Numbered from the stretch's first letter, positions 17,790 to 27,794 are shown. The stretch: 34,050 nt of DNA from Betaproteobacteria bacterium (GCA_016189945.1 JACPRN010000238.1:1-34050), one strand, 5' to 3'. Notes: generated from the sequence alone by a model not told the origin. Translations and numbers: made by a program.

Positions 17790-17818
17790 CGGGCAGGTTT
17801 TGTTGCGGGCCCACGAAC

Positions 17819-17824
17819 AGGGGG
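17819..17824 (+). promoter_or_regulatory. Ribosome binding site of pilG
   Basis: AGGGGG lies 9 bases before the TTG at 17834. It is the only good Shine-Dalgarno match in the short gap after the rubredoxin gene, and it supports TTG as the pilG start because no ATG or GTG precedes the first beta strand. Confidence 0.5.
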
Positions 17825-17833
17825 CGATAAACC

Positions 17834-18241
17834 TTGGCGGAATCCAACACCAACAGCATCGCCGGGCTCAAGGTGATGGTCATCGACGATTCGAATACCA
17901 TCCGCCGCAGCGCGGAGATCTTTCTCCTTCAGGCCGGGTGCAAGGTGATCCTTGCCGAGGACGGCTTTGACGCGCTGGCCAAAATCGCCGACCACCAGCC
18001 CGACGTGATCTTCGTCGACATCATCATGCCGCGGCTGGACGGCTACCAGACTTGCGCGCTGATCAAGAAAAGCGCGCGCTTCGCGCGCACGCCGGTGATC
18101 ATGCTCTCCTCCAAAGACGGGCTGTTTGACCGCGCGCGCGGACGCATGGTCGGATCCGACGAGTACCTCACTAAACCGTTCACTAAGGAGAATTTTCTCA
18201 GGTGCGTGGGCGCGCACGCGCCGCTACGCGAGACTCGGTAA
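17834..18241 (+). CDS. pilG: Twitching motility response regulator PilG
   Basis: This is a stand-alone CheY-like receiver of 135 residues. The acidic pair is in VMVIDDSNTIRRSAE, the phosphoacceptor aspartate in VIFVDIIMPRLDGYQ, the switch residue region is PVIMLSSKDG and the lysine is in YLTKPFTKE. In Pseudomonas PilG is phosphorylated by the ChpA kinase and promotes pilus extension, and the order pilG-pilH-pilI-pilJ-chpA here is the same. The start is TTG at 17834 with AGGGGG upstream. A spacing of 12 bases to pilH suggests one transcript. Confidence 0.94.
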   Translation: MAESNTNSIAGLKVMVIDDSNTIRRSAEIFLLQAGCKVILAEDGFDALAKIADHQPDVIFVDIIMPRLDGYQTCALIKKSARFARTPVIMLSSKDGLFDRARGRMVGSDEYLTKPFTKENFLRCVGAHAPLRETR

Positions 18242-18253
18242 AGGCGCGCGCGC

Positions 18254-18619
18254 ATGAGCGTGAAGAAGATCCTGATCGTCGACGATTCCGCGACCGACCG
18301 CCAGTTCTTTCTTGAGACGCTCTCCCGGGCCGGGTACCAATGCGTGACGGCGGAAAACGGCGACGAGGCGATCGCCAAATCCAAGAGCGAACATCCGGAC
18401 CTGATCCTGATGGATGTGGTGATGCCCGGCACCAGCGGTTTCCAGGCGACGCGCGCCATCGCCCGAGACCAGGCGACGAAGGATATCCCGGTAATCATCT
18501 GTACCAGCAAGAACCAGGAAACCGACCGCATCTGGGGGCTGCGCCAGGGGGCGAAGGACTATCTTACGAAACCGATCGACGCCAGAGATCTGCTGGCGAA
18601 AATCAATGCGCTGCGCTGA
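18254..18619 (+). CDS. pilH: Twitching motility response regulator PilH
   Basis: This is the second single-domain receiver (121 residues). It has ILIVDDSATDRQFF, the phosphoacceptor in LILMDVVMPGTSGFQ, PVIICTSKNQETD and the lysine in YLTKPIDAR, with the C-terminal helix ending the protein. In the Pseudomonas Chp system PilH opposes PilG and favours retraction or acts as a phosphate sink. The ATG is clear. It is followed by an 85-base gap before pilI that shows no obvious terminator or promoter. Confidence 0.94.
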   Translation: MSVKKILIVDDSATDRQFFLETLSRAGYQCVTAENGDEAIAKSKSEHPDLILMDVVMPGTSGFQATRAIARDQATKDIPVIICTSKNQETDRIWGLRQGAKDYLTKPIDARDLLAKINALR

Positions 18620-18704
18620 GCCGAGGGAGCCGGGGCAAGCGATGCTGTTTGTGCCGATGAGGACACGACTTTTCGCCGTCAGTACTTACACGGCAAGCGA
18701 TTAA

Positions 18705-19214
18705 ATGACCAGAAGCGCCAGACTGCAGGAATTCCAGCAGCGCCTCACCCAGCGGCTCCGGGGGGCGGCAAGCGCGGGCAGTGCGTCATTGCGAATCGCG
18801 TTGCAGGCGGGTCCCGGCCGCTGGCTGCTCAAGCTCGATGACGCCGGCGAAATCCAGCCGCTGCCCGAGCTGTCGAGCGTGCCGCTCACGCGCGCCTGGT
18901 TTCTCGGGCTGGCGAATATCCGCGGCACCCTGGCCGCGGTGATCGACTTCGGCGCTTTTGCGGGCGGGGAGCAGACCGCGCGCACGCCCGAGTGCCGGCT
19001 GGTGCTTCTGGCCGAGCGCTTCGGCGCGCATTGCGGCCTGCTCGTGTCGCGCATATCGGGGTTGCGCAACCTGGACCAACTGCTCGCGCTGGAGGACCGC
19101 GACGAGCGACCCTGGGCGGGAGCGCGTTACCGCGACGGCGACGGGTGCATCTGGAGCGAGCTGAATGCCGGCGCACTCGTGGCGCATGATGATTTCCTCC
19201 GGGTCGGCCTCTGA
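18705..19214 (+). CDS. pilI: CheW-like adaptor PilI
   Basis: This is a 169-residue CheW-domain protein expected to link the PilJ receptor to the ChpA kinase at the cell pole. The beta-barrel pattern is visible from RWLLKLDDAGEIQPLPEL through VPLTRAWFLGLANIRGTLAAVIDF to CGLLVSRISGLRNLDQL. The N-terminus is basic and helical (RLQEFQQRLTQRL). The ribosome site before the ATG is weak. Position between pilH and pilJ is canonical. CheW sequences diverge strongly, so the name rests on the fold plus context. Confidence 0.9.
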   Translation: MTRSARLQEFQQRLTQRLRGAASAGSASLRIALQAGPGRWLLKLDDAGEIQPLPELSSVPLTRAWFLGLANIRGTLAAVIDFGAFAGGEQTARTPECRLVLLAERFGAHCGLLVSRISGLRNLDQLLALEDRDERPWAGARYRDGDGCIWSELNAGALVAHDDFLRVGL

Positions 19215-19248
19215 GCAGCGCCACGCCGGAGCAACATGACGATTCTTC

Positions 19249-19255
19249 GGGAGGA
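19249..19255 (+). promoter_or_regulatory. Ribosome binding site of pilJ
   Basis: GGGAGGA lies directly upstream of the ATG at 19259 (4 bases from the end of GGAGG). It is a strong Shine-Dalgarno sequence that fixes the pilJ start. Confidence 0.6.
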
Positions 19256-19258
19256 TGC

Positions 19259-21085
19259 ATGGCCTTGAAAATGCCGTTCCAGGGGGAGAACCCGCCCTCA
19301 GTCGCGCCGGGCGCGCAGAGCGAGCCGCGCGCCGAGGGCTTGGCCGCGCCGCTGCCGGTGATCGGAGGGCTGCCGGTAGCGCGCCAGCTCCAGGTGCTGC
19401 TCGTGATTGCCGCCGTGTTCGCCGCGTTGCTGGCGTTCGTGATATTCATCGATTACCGGCAGGTCTCCTACGGGCCGATCTACGTCGCCACCGCGGGGCG
19501 GATGCAGATGCTCTCGCAGCGCATTCCGAAGGCGTTGCAGGCCGGGCTTGCGGGCAGCGCGCCGGCGTTCCGCCAGCTCCAGGAAGCGCGCGAGCAGTTC
19601 GCTCAAGCGCTCGTCCTGCTCACGCAGGGCGGCAGCGTCCCCGGAGGCGCGGCGGTGCCGCCGACTTCCGACCGGGTGATGCCCGCGCTCGAGGAACTCG
19701 CAAAACAGTGGGAAAAGACCGAGCGCAACCTCACGCAGGTCTTGCTGCAGCAGAAGGCTTTGATCGCGCAGGGCGCCGCAAGCGCGACCGGCGGCGCCGG
19801 CGCCCAAAGCGCGGCCGAGGGGGCTGCCGCCGGCGAGCAGGCGGCAGCCGCCGCCAGGCTCGCGGCGCGGGCCGTGGTGGAGGACTCCGAGAGCCTGCTT
19901 GCCGCAACCCAGAGGCTGGGCGAAGCCTATGAACGCGAAGTGGGCGAGCGCGGCGCTATCTTCGGGTTGATCGCGGCGCTCGCCCTGGTCGTCATCGGCG
20001 CCTTGGCCCTGATGGTCAGGGCGTACAACTCCGCCGAGCGCCGCGCGCGCATCGACGCCGAACGCGAGCGCGAAAAGCTGGAGCACCGGAACAAATCCAG
20101 CCAAGAGGCGATTCTGCGGCTGATGGACGAAATGGGCCGCCTTGCAGAAGGCGATCTCACGGTGAAGGCCACCGTCAGCGAAGAGATCACCGGTGCGATC
20201 GCAGACTCGGTCAATTTCACCGTCGAGGAGCTGAGGGTGCTCGTCGGACGCATCCGCGATGCGGCGACGCAACTCGCTTCGGCCGCCGAGGCGGCTCAGG
20301 GCACCTCGAAGAGCCTGCTTGCGGCGGCAGGGCTGCAATCGCGCGAGATCGAGCAAACGAGCACCTCGGTGCTCGAGATGGCCAAAGCGATGAGCGGCGC
20401 GAGCGCGAACGCGGCGCAGTCGGCAGGCGTCGCGCGCCAGTCGCTCGCCGCGGCGCAAAAGGGCGCCTCTGCGGTGCAGAACTCGATCGCCGGGATGAAC
20501 GAAATCCGCGAGCAGATCCAGGAAACCTCCAAGCGCATCAAACGCCTGGGCGAGTCCTCGCAGGAAATCGGCGAAATCGTCGAGCTGATTTCCGACATCA
20601 CCGAGCAGACCACCGTCCTGGCGCTGAACGCGGCCATACAGGCGGCCTCGGCCGGGGAGGCCGGACGCGGCTTCAGCGTGATCGCCGAGGAAGTGCAGCG
20701 GCTCGCCGAGCGCTCGGGCGAGGCGACCCGGCACATCGGCGCCATCGTCAAGACGATTCAGACCGATACGCTGGAGACGGTCGCGGCGATGGAAAAGAGC
20801 ACTCGGGGCGTGGTGGAAGGGGCGAAGCTCTCGGACGCCGCCGGCCAGGCGCTGGTGGAAATCGGGGCGGTTTCGCAGCGGCTGGCGCAACTGATCGAGT
20901 CCATCACCGAGGCGGCAAGGCGCCAGGCTGAATCGGCCACCGCCGCGGCGAGCAGCATGCACAACATCCTGCGCATCACGCAGCAGACCACAGAGGGCAC
21001 CCAACTCACCGCCACCTCGATCGGCCAGCTCTCGGAACTGGCCGGCGAACTCAAGGGCTCGGTCTCCAAGTTCAGGATGAGCTAG
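19259..21085 (+). CDS. pilJ: Type IV pilus methyl-accepting chemoreceptor PilJ
   Basis: The receptor (608 residues) spans the inner membrane twice (about 42-64 and 233-253). Between these lies a PilJ-type periplasmic domain (GRMQMLSQRIPKALQAG near 80-96), followed by an Ala/Gly-rich low-complexity stretch at about 170-200. A HAMP-like linker (EMGRLAEGDLTVKATVSEEI) leads to the signalling coiled coil, whose hairpin tip holds the conserved DITEQTTVLALNAAIQA and EAGRGFSVIAEEV. PilJ senses surface contact or pilus state and controls ChpA through PilI. A single PilJ repeat seems present, whereas Pseudomonas PilJ has two. No CheR or CheB homologue for methylation is next to it. Confidence 0.95.
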   Translation: MALKMPFQGENPPSVAPGAQSEPRAEGLAAPLPVIGGLPVARQLQVLLVIAAVFAALLAFVIFIDYRQVSYGPIYVATAGRMQMLSQRIPKALQAGLAGSAPAFRQLQEAREQFAQALVLLTQGGSVPGGAAVPPTSDRVMPALEELAKQWEKTERNLTQVLLQQKALIAQGAASATGGAGAQSAAEGAAAGEQAAAAARLAARAVVEDSESLLAATQRLGEAYEREVGERGAIFGLIAALALVVIGALALMVRAYNSAERRARIDAEREREKLEHRNKSSQEAILRLMDEMGRLAEGDLTVKATVSEEITGAIADSVNFTVEELRVLVGRIRDAATQLASAAEAAQGTSKSLLAAAGLQSREIEQTSTSVLEMAKAMSGASANAAQSAGVARQSLAAAQKGASAVQNSIAGMNEIREQIQETSKRIKRLGESSQEIGEIVELISDITEQTTVLALNAAIQAASAGEAGRGFSVIAEEVQRLAERSGEATRHIGAIVKTIQTDTLETVAAMEKSTRGVVEGAKLSDAAGQALVEIGAVSQRLAQLIESITEAARRQAESATAAASSMHNILRITQQTTEGTQLTATSIGQLSELAGELKGSVSKFRMS

Positions 21086-21107
21086 GAGCGCGGCGGCAGG
21101 TACCGGG

Positions 21108-24100
21108 ATGAACAGCCGAACCCGCTTCGACACCGGGCCGCTCTCCTGGGTCAAGGGCGAGATCGATGCCGCGCTGGCGCGCGCGCTGGAGGCGCTGCGC
21201 GCCTACGCGGCCGACACGGGCGACGCCGAGCCCCTCGCGCTTGCCCGCGCGCAGCTTCACCAGGCGCAAGGGGCGCTGGCCATCGTCGGTCTTGAGGGGG
21301 TCACTCGCCTGGTCGAAGAGCTCGAAGCGCTGCTCGCGGACTTCGAGCGCGAGGAAACCTTGCGCGGCGCGGCGATGTTCGCCCTTGGCGAGCGCGGTTT
21401 TGCGGCGGTCCATGCCTACCTCGACCAGCTCAGCTCGGGCGCAGAGGACCAGCCCCTCAGGCTGTTTGGGCTCTACGCCGATCTGGTCGAAGCGCGCGGC
21501 AAGGGCAAGCCAGACCCGGTCGATCTGTTCTATCCCGACCTGTCCTTGCGCCCTCCGCAGCGCGACCAACCCGTGGCGGCGCTGCGCCGCGACGAGGAAG
21601 CCCGCTATCTTCAGGAGCAGCGCGCGCGCTTTCAGCGCGGGATGCTCAACTGGCTGCGCCAGGATCCGCTCGGCGTGGGCGATATGCGCGCGGCGGTCGA
21701 GGCAACCGAAGCGGTGCAGCGGGGGGCGGCGCAGCGCGCCTTTTGGTGGGTGGCGAGCGCTTTCCTCGATGCGCTGGAGAGAGACTTGCTGCCTGCCGAG
21801 GTCGATTGCAAGCGCATGTGCGGCCGCATCGAGCAGCAACTCAGGCGCCTGACCGAGGGCTCGGCTGCTGTCGCGGAACGGATGCTGCGCGAGGTGCTGT
21901 ATTGCGTTGCGCGCGCGCGGCCCGGAAGCCCGCAGGCGCAACTGGTGCAGGACGCCTGGGGGCTCAAGCGGTTGCTGCCGGAAGAACAAGGCGCCGCGGC
22001 GCCGCTCGCGCCGGCTCCGGCTGCGACCAAGGAGGCGCTGGAGGCGCTTGCGCGCTCAAAAAGCGCCTGGAACGAGTTCGCCGCCGGCACTGCGTCGAGC
22101 CTTGCCGCATTCCAGGCGGCCGCCGCGGCGCTCAGCGGCGCGAGCGGCTCCCTCGGCAACGGCGATCTGACTGCCCTGGCGCGCGAGATCGCGGGGCTCG
22201 CCGACTGGCTGGCCACAGAGCCCGCGAAGATGAGCGAGGCGATCGCGCTCGAAGTCGCGACCGCGCTGTTGCTCGCGGAGAACGCGCTCGGGGGGCCGGG
22301 GGCCCTGGGGGACGATTTTGCGCCCCAATCGCAGTTCATGCGCGGGCGGCTGCAGGCGTGCGTGCAGGGGAACCTCCTGCGCACTGCGCCGCCGATTCCG
22401 GCGCTCGACGAAATGTCGCGCAAGGCGCAAGAGCGCCTGGTGATGAGCCAGTTGGTGGCGGAAATGCAGGCGAATTTGAAGCAGGTCGAGCAAGTTCTCG
22501 ACGCTTTCTTCCGCGATAGCGCGCGGCGCGCCGAAGTGGCCGAACTCGCGCAGCCGGTGAACCAGGTGAAAGGCGCGCTGCAGTTGCTCGGCGAATCGCG
22601 GGCGCGCGCGACGCTTGAGGACTGCGACGCCCAGATCCGGCGCATGGCGCAGCCCGACAATGTCGCCGGGCAGGAGGACTTCGAGCGCCTGGCGCAGATG
22701 CTCTCCGGACTAGGCTTCTATGTCGAGGCGCTCGCTCGCGGCGAGGCCGATTTCGATGAAGCGATGCGGCCGATTGCGCCCGGCCCCGCCGAGCCCGAGC
22801 CGGTCGGGCCGATTGAACAGATCGCTCCGGCCGCCGCAACGCCGGCGCCCTCGGAGCAAACGGAGAAGCTGATCGAGGCGGGCGCCCAAGCGATCGATGC
22901 CGAAATGCTCGCCGTTTACCTGGAGGAGGCCGAGGAGGTGCTCGCGGCGATTCGGGAGCACCTGGACGCTCTGGAGGAGAACCGCGAAGATCGGGAGGCG
23001 CTCCTCGTCGTCCGCCGCGGCTTTCACACCTTGAAGGGCAGCGGGCGCATGGTGGGGTTGACGCGCCTGGGCGAAGCCGCCTGGGCGGTCGAGAAGGTCC
23101 TCAATGCGTGGCTGGATCAAAGGCGCACGGTGAACACAGCCCTGCTGCAGTTGATCGGCGCGGGGCACGGCTATTTTTGCGCGAACGTCGCGCGGCTGAA
23201 GTCGGGCGAGACAGCCACCGATGAGCGCGCGCTCGTCGAGGATGCCGAGCGCACCGCGCGCGGCGAAGCGCCGGACGGCGCGCAGGCCGCGGCGCAAGCC
23301 GCCGTCGCGCTGGCCGCCCCCGGCGAGGAGGAGCTGGTCCGTTTCGGCGAGCGCGAGCTCTCGCGCGCGGTACTGAACACTTTCATCGGCGAAGCGAAGG
23401 GACTGCTCGCGGCGCTCGCGGGCGAGCGCGAGATTCTGATCGCTCACGGGGTCGTCACCGACGCCATGATGCGCGCCGTGCATACCCTCGCCGGAATTTG
23501 CGGCACCGTGGGCGCGCACGCGGCGCGCGATCTGGGCCGGGCGCTGGAGCGCGCGCTCGCCGCGCTTGGCGCCGGCACGCTCTCGGAGTCCGAGGAGTCG
23601 CTCGCCGGCCGGGCGCTCGAAGCGTTGGAAGCGATGGTGGCGAGCATCGGCGCGCTCCAGCAGCCCACGCCGCGCGCCGATCTGATCGGCTCGCTCGAGC
23701 GCATCGCCCCGATGCCTGCGCCCGCCGGCGCGATTGCGCTCGAGTCGCCGGGCGAAGCGGTGGAGCGCGCGCCCGATTGGCGGCGTGAACGGACGCTTGC
23801 CGGCGACGCGGCGAGCGTGCCCGAACGCAAGCCACGGCGGCTCGATGACGATCTGGACCCCCAGGTGCTGCCGGCATTTCTGGAGGAGGCATCCGAGCTG
23901 GTTCCCGCCGTCGCCGCGGGCTTGCGCGACTGGCGCGCGAGCCCGCGCGAGGCCGCGCTGGGACAGGCGCTGGCGCGGCTGCTGCATACGCTGAAAGGGA
24001 GCGCGCGCATGGCCGGCGCCATGGCCCTGGGGGAGCTCACGCATCACATGGAGACGCGCGTGGCGGGCGCCCTTGCGCTCGAAGCTCCGCCTTCGGCGTG

Positions 24101-26078
24101 GTTTGACGGCATGGAAGCTTCGCTCGACCGCATGAGCCAGCTTCACGAGCGGCTGCAGCGCGCGCAACAGGGGTCATCCCCGCGCGAGGCTGCGGCAGCG
24201 CAGCCTCCGGCGGCGGCCGCGGCAGAGGCGGGCGGCGCCGGTGGGCGCGAAGCGCCGCTGCCGCGCGCGTTGCTGCGCGTGCGCGCCGAGGCCCTCGACC
24301 GATTGGTCAACGAAGCGGGCGAAGTCGCTATCGCCCGCGGCCGGATCGAAGGCGAAATGCGCGCGCTAAAAGGGGCGATGCGCGAACTGAGCGCGAACGT
24401 CGAGCGCTTGCGCTCGCAACTGCGCGAAATCGAGATCCAGGCCGAATCGCAGATGCAGTCGCGCCTGAAGGACGCGCAGGGGGCGAACCAGACCTTCGAT
24501 CCGCTCGAGCTGGACCGCTTCACGCGCTTCCAGGAACTGGCGCGGCTCATGACCGAGTCCGTTGGCGACGTGCAGACGGTGCACCAGCACCTCGCCGCGG
24601 CCGTCGACGGAACCGACGCGGCGCTTGCGGCGCAAGCGCGGCTGAACCGCGATCTGCAGCACGGGCTGATGCGCGTGCGCATGGTGGCGTTCTCAAACCT
24701 CGCCGAGCGCCTGCACCGCATCGTGCGCCAGAGTGCAAGGGAATATGGCCGGATGGCGAAGCTCGACATCCGCGGCGCGCAGGTGGAGCTGGACCGCTCG
24801 GTGCTGGAACGCATGACCCCGGCGTTCGAGCACATGATCCGCAACGCGGTGGCGCACGGCATAGAGCCGGCGCCCGAGCGGGCCGCCAAAGGCAAACCCG
24901 AAGCCGGCACGGTGAGGATCGAGGTCGCGCAGGAAGGCAACGACGTGGCCTTCACCGTGGCCGACGACGGCCGGGGTCTGGACATGCCGGCGATCCGCGC
25001 CAAGGCGCTTGCGAGCGGCCTTGTGCGCGAGGGCGCCGCGCTGCCCGAAGCCGAAATCGCCGATTTCATCTTTCTGCCCGGTTTTAGCACCGCGGCCGAG
25101 GTGACCCGGGTTGCCGGCCGCGGCGTGGGCATGGACGTGGTTCGAACCGAGGTCGCTTCCCTCGGCGGGCGCATCGAGCTCGGCTTCGAGCGCGGCCGGG
25201 GAACGCGCTTCACGGTTCACCTGCCGCTCACCCTGGCGGTCACAAGGGCGCTGCTCGCCAGGGCCGGCGCGCGCACGTACGCGATACCGGCGGTGATGGT
25301 CGAGCACGTGGCCCAGTTCAAGGCCGATGCGCTTGCCGCGGCGAGCGCCGCGGGTTATTGCGCCTGGCAGGGGCGTCGCTACCCCTTGCACTATCTGCCA
25401 CGGCTGCTCGAGGTGCCGGCGGCGGGCAGCGAACCAAGTCGCTACGTGCTGTTCCTGCGTTCGGGTGCGAGCGCCGTCGCGCTGCACGTCGATGCGCTGC
25501 ATGGCGCAGGCAGCCAGGAGATCGTGGTCAAGGCGATCGGCCCTCAGCTCCAGCGTGTGGCAGGGGTGATCGGGGCCACGGTTCTCGGCAGCGGCGAGAT
25601 CGCTCTCATCGTCGATCCGGCGTCGCTGCTTGCGCAGCGTGCGCTGCGCCTTGCCCGGGCGGGCGCGCCGGCTCCCGCGCGCGAGCCGCAGCCGCCGGCG
25701 CGGCCGTCGGTGATGGTGGTCGATGACTCGCTTACCGTGCGCAAGGTCACCGGCCGGCTGCTTGCGCGCGCCGGATACGAGGTGGTTGCGGCCAAGGACG
25801 GCGTCGAGGCGATGGAGAAGCTGCGCGAGAGGGTGCCCGACCTGATGCTGGTCGATATCGAAATGCCGCGCATGGACGGCTTCGACCTGACGCGCAACGT
25901 GCGCTCGGATGAAAGGCTGGCGCAAATCCCGATCATCATCATCACCTCGCGCAGCGCCGACAAGCACCGGAACTATGCGCGCGAAATCGGCGTCAACGTC
26001 TTGCTCGGCAAGCCGTTCCAGGAAAGTGAGCTGCTCGGCCACATCAGCGGCCTGCTTGAGGCCAGGGCGGGGCGTTGA
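21108..26078 (+). CDS. chpA: Hybrid CheA-type histidine kinase ChpA/PilL
   Basis: The kinase has 1656 residues. Hpt-like modules are centred on [12 protein letters not shown] (H51), [11 protein letters not shown] (N485, His replaced), [12 protein letters not shown] (H640), [12 protein letters not shown] (H792) and [12 protein letters not shown] (H960). A dimerisation helix region follows (about 1055-1180, starting at [19 protein letters not shown]). The ATP-binding domain has [13 protein letters not shown] near 1242, VADDGRGLD and [12 protein letters not shown] CheW-like domain (about 1370-1510) and a receiver end the protein ([13 protein letters not shown]; phosphoacceptor D1583 in [18 protein letters not shown]). 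It phosphorylates PilG and PilH to steer twitching. It is much shorter than the 2472-residue Pseudomonas ChpA. It lies 22 bases after pilJ, and the next gene is yqgE. Confidence 0.95.
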   Translation: MNSRTRFDTGPLSWVKGEIDAALARALEALRAYAADTGDAEPLALARAQLHQAQGALAIVGLEGVTRLVEELEALLADFEREETLRGAAMFALGERGFAAVHAYLDQLSSGAEDQPLRLFGLYADLVEARGKGKPDPVDLFYPDLSLRPPQRDQPVAALRRDEEARYLQEQRARFQRGMLNWLRQDPLGVGDMRAAVEATEAVQRGAAQRAFWWVASAFLDALERDLLPAEVDCKRMCGRIEQQLRRLTEGSAAVAERMLREVLYCVARARPGSPQAQLVQDAWGLKRLLPEEQGAAAPLAPAPAATKEALEALARSKSAWNEFAAGTASSLAAFQAAAAALSGASGSLGNGDLTALAREIAGLADWLATEPAKMSEAIALEVATALLLAENALGGPGALGDDFAPQSQFMRGRLQACVQGNLLRTAPPIPALDEMSRKAQERLVMSQLVAEMQANLKQVEQVLDAFFRDSARRAEVAELAQPVNQVKGALQLLGESRARATLEDCDAQIRRMAQPDNVAGQEDFERLAQMLSGLGFYVEALARGEADFDEAMRPIAPGPAEPEPVGPIEQIAPAAATPAPSEQTEKLIEAGAQAIDAEMLAVYLEEAEEVLAAIREHLDALEENREDREALLVVRRGFHTLKGSGRMVGLTRLGEAAWAVEKVLNAWLDQRRTVNTALLQLIGAGHGYFCANVARLKSGETATDERALVEDAERTARGEAPDGAQAAAQAAVALAAPGEEELVRFGERELSRAVLNTFIGEAKGLLAALAGEREILIAHGVVTDAMMRAVHTLAGICGTVGAHAARDLGRALERALAALGAGTLSESEESLAGRALEALEAMVASIGALQQPTPRADLIGSLERIAPMPAPAGAIALESPGEAVERAPDWRRERTLAGDAASVPERKPRRLDDDLDPQVLPAFLEEASELVPAVAAGLRDWRASPREAALGQALARLLHTLKGSARMAGAMALGELTHHMETRVAGALALEAPPSAWFDGMEASLDRMSQLHERLQRAQQGSSPREAAAAQPPAAAAAEAGGAGGREAPLPRALLRVRAEALDRLVNEAGEVAIARGRIEGEMRALKGAMRELSANVERLRSQLREIEIQAESQMQSRLKDAQGANQTFDPLELDRFTRFQELARLMTESVGDVQTVHQHLAAAVDGTDAALAAQARLNRDLQHGLMRVRMVAFSNLAERLHRIVRQSAREYGRMAKLDIRGAQVELDRSVLERMTPAFEHMIRNAVAHGIEPAPERAAKGKPEAGTVRIEVAQEGNDVAFTVADDGRGLDMPAIRAKALASGLVREGAALPEAEIADFIFLPGFSTAAEVTRVAGRGVGMDVVRTEVASLGGRIELGFERGRGTRFTVHLPLTLAVTRALLARAGARTYAIPAVMVEHVAQFKADALAAASAAGYCAWQGRRYPLHYLPRLLEVPAAGSEPSRYVLFLRSGASAVALHVDALHGAGSQEIVVKAIGPQLQRVAGVIGATVLGSGEIALIVDPASLLAQRALRLARAGAPAPAREPQPPARPSVMVVDDSLTVRKVTGRLLARAGYEVVAAKDGVEAMEKLRERVPDLMLVDIEMPRMDGFDLTRNVRSDERLAQIPIIIITSRSADKHRNYAREIGVNVLLGKPFQESELLGHISGLLEARAGR

Positions 26079-26164
26079 GGTTCGCGGCGCCGAAATACCC
26101 GCCGGCGGGGCGCGCGGGCAAGCACCGAGCGCGCTGAGGAATCCATGCCGGTTACAGATTTCGA

Positions 26165-26194
26165 TTGGTATCGGGGCAGGGCGCGGATTACAAT
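26165..26194 (+). promoter_or_regulatory. Candidate sigma-70 promoter of yqgE-ruvX-pyr genes
   Basis: TTGGTA at 26165-26170 and TACAAT at 26189-26194 are 18 bases apart, and the -10 ends 17 bases before the yqgE ATG. This is the best two-box match in the window and lies in the 133-base gap after chpA. It would separate the pyrimidine-gene run from the chemosensory operon. Confidence 0.45.
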
Positions 26195-26211
26195 GTGGCG
26201 AGCCTAAGCCG

Positions 26212-26772
26212 ATGGCCCAAGTCGATCTGACCCATCATTTCCTGATCGCCATGCCCAACATGGCCGATCCGTATTTCGCGCGCACGCTCACCTACATCTG
26301 CGAGCACAACGAGCAGGGAGCCCTTGGCCTGGTGGTCAACCGCCCCATCGACATGACCCTCGGCGCGCTGTTCGAGCGCCTGGAACTGGCACTCTCGCCG
26401 CAGGGGCCGGGCAGCGAACCGGTGTATTTCGGCGGACCGGTGCAGACCGAACGGGGTTTCGTGCTGCATCGGCCCATCGGGCAGTGGCAGTCGACCCTTG
26501 CGGTCAGGGGCGATGTCGGTCTGACCACCTCCAAGGACATTCTCGAGGCCGTGGGCAGCGGCCTAGGTCCGTCCAAAATGCTGGTCACCCTGGGCTATTC
26601 GGGCTGGGCCGCGGGCCAGCTCGAAAACGAAATCAAGCAGAACGCCTGGCTCACGGTGGAGGCGCAAGACGCCATCATTTTCGACCTGCCTGCCGAGCAG
26701 CGGCTGCCGGCGGCGATGCGGCTGCTGGGGGTGAACTACGCGACGCTCTCCGACGAGGCGGGGCATGCATGA
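26212..26772 (+). CDS. yqgE: YqgE/AlgH family protein
   Basis: The protein has 186 residues and belongs to the UPF0301 family. Characteristic stretches are [67 protein letters not shown] and the AWL segment near the end. The molecular role is unsettled; AlgH was linked to alginate regulation in Pseudomonas. Linkage to ruvX (yqgF) is deeply conserved in proteobacteria. The ATG at 26212 is the natural start; further upstream the frame runs antiparallel to nothing and overlaps chpA coding sequence. The stop overlaps the ruvX start by 8 bases. Confidence 0.95.
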   Translation: MAQVDLTHHFLIAMPNMADPYFARTLTYICEHNEQGALGLVVNRPIDMTLGALFERLELALSPQGPGSEPVYFGGPVQTERGFVLHRPIGQWQSTLAVRGDVGLTTSKDILEAVGSGLGPSKMLVTLGYSGWAAGQLENEIKQNAWLTVEAQDAIIFDLPAEQRLPAAMRLLGVNYATLSDEAGHA

Positions 26773-27286
26773 AGAGGCCGGGGAGCAGGGAGTGAGCAGC
26801 AAGGCGTCAGCCGCCGGCGGAAAGCGTTTTTCTCACCACCCCTCGTCCCTCGCTCCTCACCCGGCCACCATCCTCGCTTTCGATTTCGGCGCCAGGAGAA
26901 TCGGCGTCGCGGTCGGCGACAGCGAAACCGGCACGGCCAATGCGCTCGCGCTGGTGTGCGCGGCGAGCTTTGCCGGGCGCATGGAGAAGATCGAAGCGCT
27001 GGTGCGCGAGTGGCGACCGCAGCGGCTGGTGGTAGGGCTGCCGGTGACGCTCGCGGGCGCCGAAAGCGAAACGAGCAGGGATGCGCGGCGCTTTGCGCGG
27101 CGGCTCGCCGCGCGCTTCGCGCTGCCGGTCGATCTTGCCGACGAGCGCCTGAGTTCGGCCGCCGCCGAAGAACGGCTGCGCGAATGCGGGCGCGGCGGAC
27201 AAAAACACAAGGATCTGGTGCACGCGGAGGCTGCGCGCATCTTCCTGCAGAGCTACCTGGACGAGCAACATGCTTCCCGACGCTGA
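26765..27286 (+). CDS. ruvX: RuvX/YqgF pre-16S rRNA nuclease with N-terminal extension
   Basis: This RNase H-like nuclease is thought to trim the 5' end of pre-16S rRNA. Motifs are [17 protein letters not shown] (first acidic residue), [29 protein letters not shown] and [18 protein letters not shown]. The protein has 173 residues against the usual 135-150. About 30 residues ([20 protein letters not shown] and flanks) precede the first strand and are encoded by an inverted-repeat element at 26776-26866. No start codon lies between that element and the first strand, so translation must begin at ATG 26765 or GTG 26792. The yqgE stop overlaps it, and pyrR overlaps its end by 17 bases. Confidence 0.93.
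   Translation: MHEEAGEQGVSSKASAAGGKRFSHHPSSLAPHPATILAFDFGARRIGVAVGDSETGTANALALVCAASFAGRMEKIEALVREWRPQRLVVGLPVTLAGAESETSRDARRFARRLAARFALPVDLADERLSSAAAEERLRECGRGGQKHKDLVHAEAARIFLQSYLDEQHASRR
26776..26866. repeat. Imperfect inverted-repeat element in the ruvX 5' end
   Basis: The left end GGCCGGGGAGCAGGGAG (from 26776) matches, in reverse complement and with small gaps, the right end at 26832-26866, which reads GGCCGGGTGAGGAGCGAGGG on the minus strand. The outer 7 bases pair exactly. The purine-biased GAGCGAGGGACGAGG style resembles short dispersed repeats known from other bacterial genomes, and the codon use is unlike the rest of the gene. The element occupies about 30 codons and keeps the ruvX frame. 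No second copy was seen in the window, so a repeat family is inferred only. Confidence 0.45.
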
Positions 27287-27794
27287 AAGCCTGATCGAGC
27301 GCTTGCTGCGGCAACTGCGAGCGCACGTGAGCAGCGAAACCGGCATGGTCGGCATCGTCACCGGAGGGGCGTGGCTGGCCGAGCGGCTGCACCGCTCGCT
27401 CGGGCTGGCAACCCCGCTTGGCCGGCTCGATATCTCCTTCTACCGCGACGACTTCGACGAAGCCGGACTGCATCACCAGGTCAAGCCGTCGCAGATCCCG
27501 TTCGACGTCCAGGGCCGCAAGATCCTGCTCGTCGACGACGTGCTCTACACCGGGCGCACGGTGCGCGCGGCGATGAACGAACTGTTCGACTACGGCCGGC
27601 CCGCGGCGATCGAACTTGCCGTGCTCGTCGATCGCGGCGGCCGCGAACTCCCGATCGCGGCGCAGTACACCGGGGAGACGGTGGCGGTGCCTCCGGGGAA
27701 GATACTGGTCCTCGATCGCGACGACAATGGCGCCTTGAGCCTGCATCTGTCCGACCGGCGGCGGGAGCGCACCACGGGGGACGCGAGGCGATGA
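27270..27794 (+). CDS. pyrR: PyrR bifunctional regulator/uracil phosphoribosyltransferase
   Basis: PyrR (174 residues) is a type I phosphoribosyltransferase fold with the PRPP-binding loop [16 protein letters not shown] at about 85-100. Other PyrR features are [23 protein letters not shown] and [12 protein letters not shown]. In Gram-positives PyrR binds pyr mRNA to cause attenuation. In betaproteobacteria the regulatory role is less certain, and I see no attenuator between the genes. It overlaps ruvX by 17 bases and pyrB by 4 (ATGA), so the run is translationally coupled. Confidence 0.94.
   Translation: MLPDAESLIERLLRQLRAHVSSETGMVGIVTGGAWLAERLHRSLGLATPLGRLDISFYRDDFDEAGLHHQVKPSQIPFDVQGRKILLVDDVLYTGRTVRAAMNELFDYGRPAAIELAVLVDRGGRELPIAAQYTGETVAVPPGKILVLDRDDNGALSLHLSDRRRERTTGDARR

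Noticed and set aside
19298-21154. A 618-codon minus-strand open frame antisense to pilJ
   Set aside because: It mirrors a codon-biased receptor gene, lacks any recognisable motif and has no ribosome site. PilJ on the plus strand is unambiguous.
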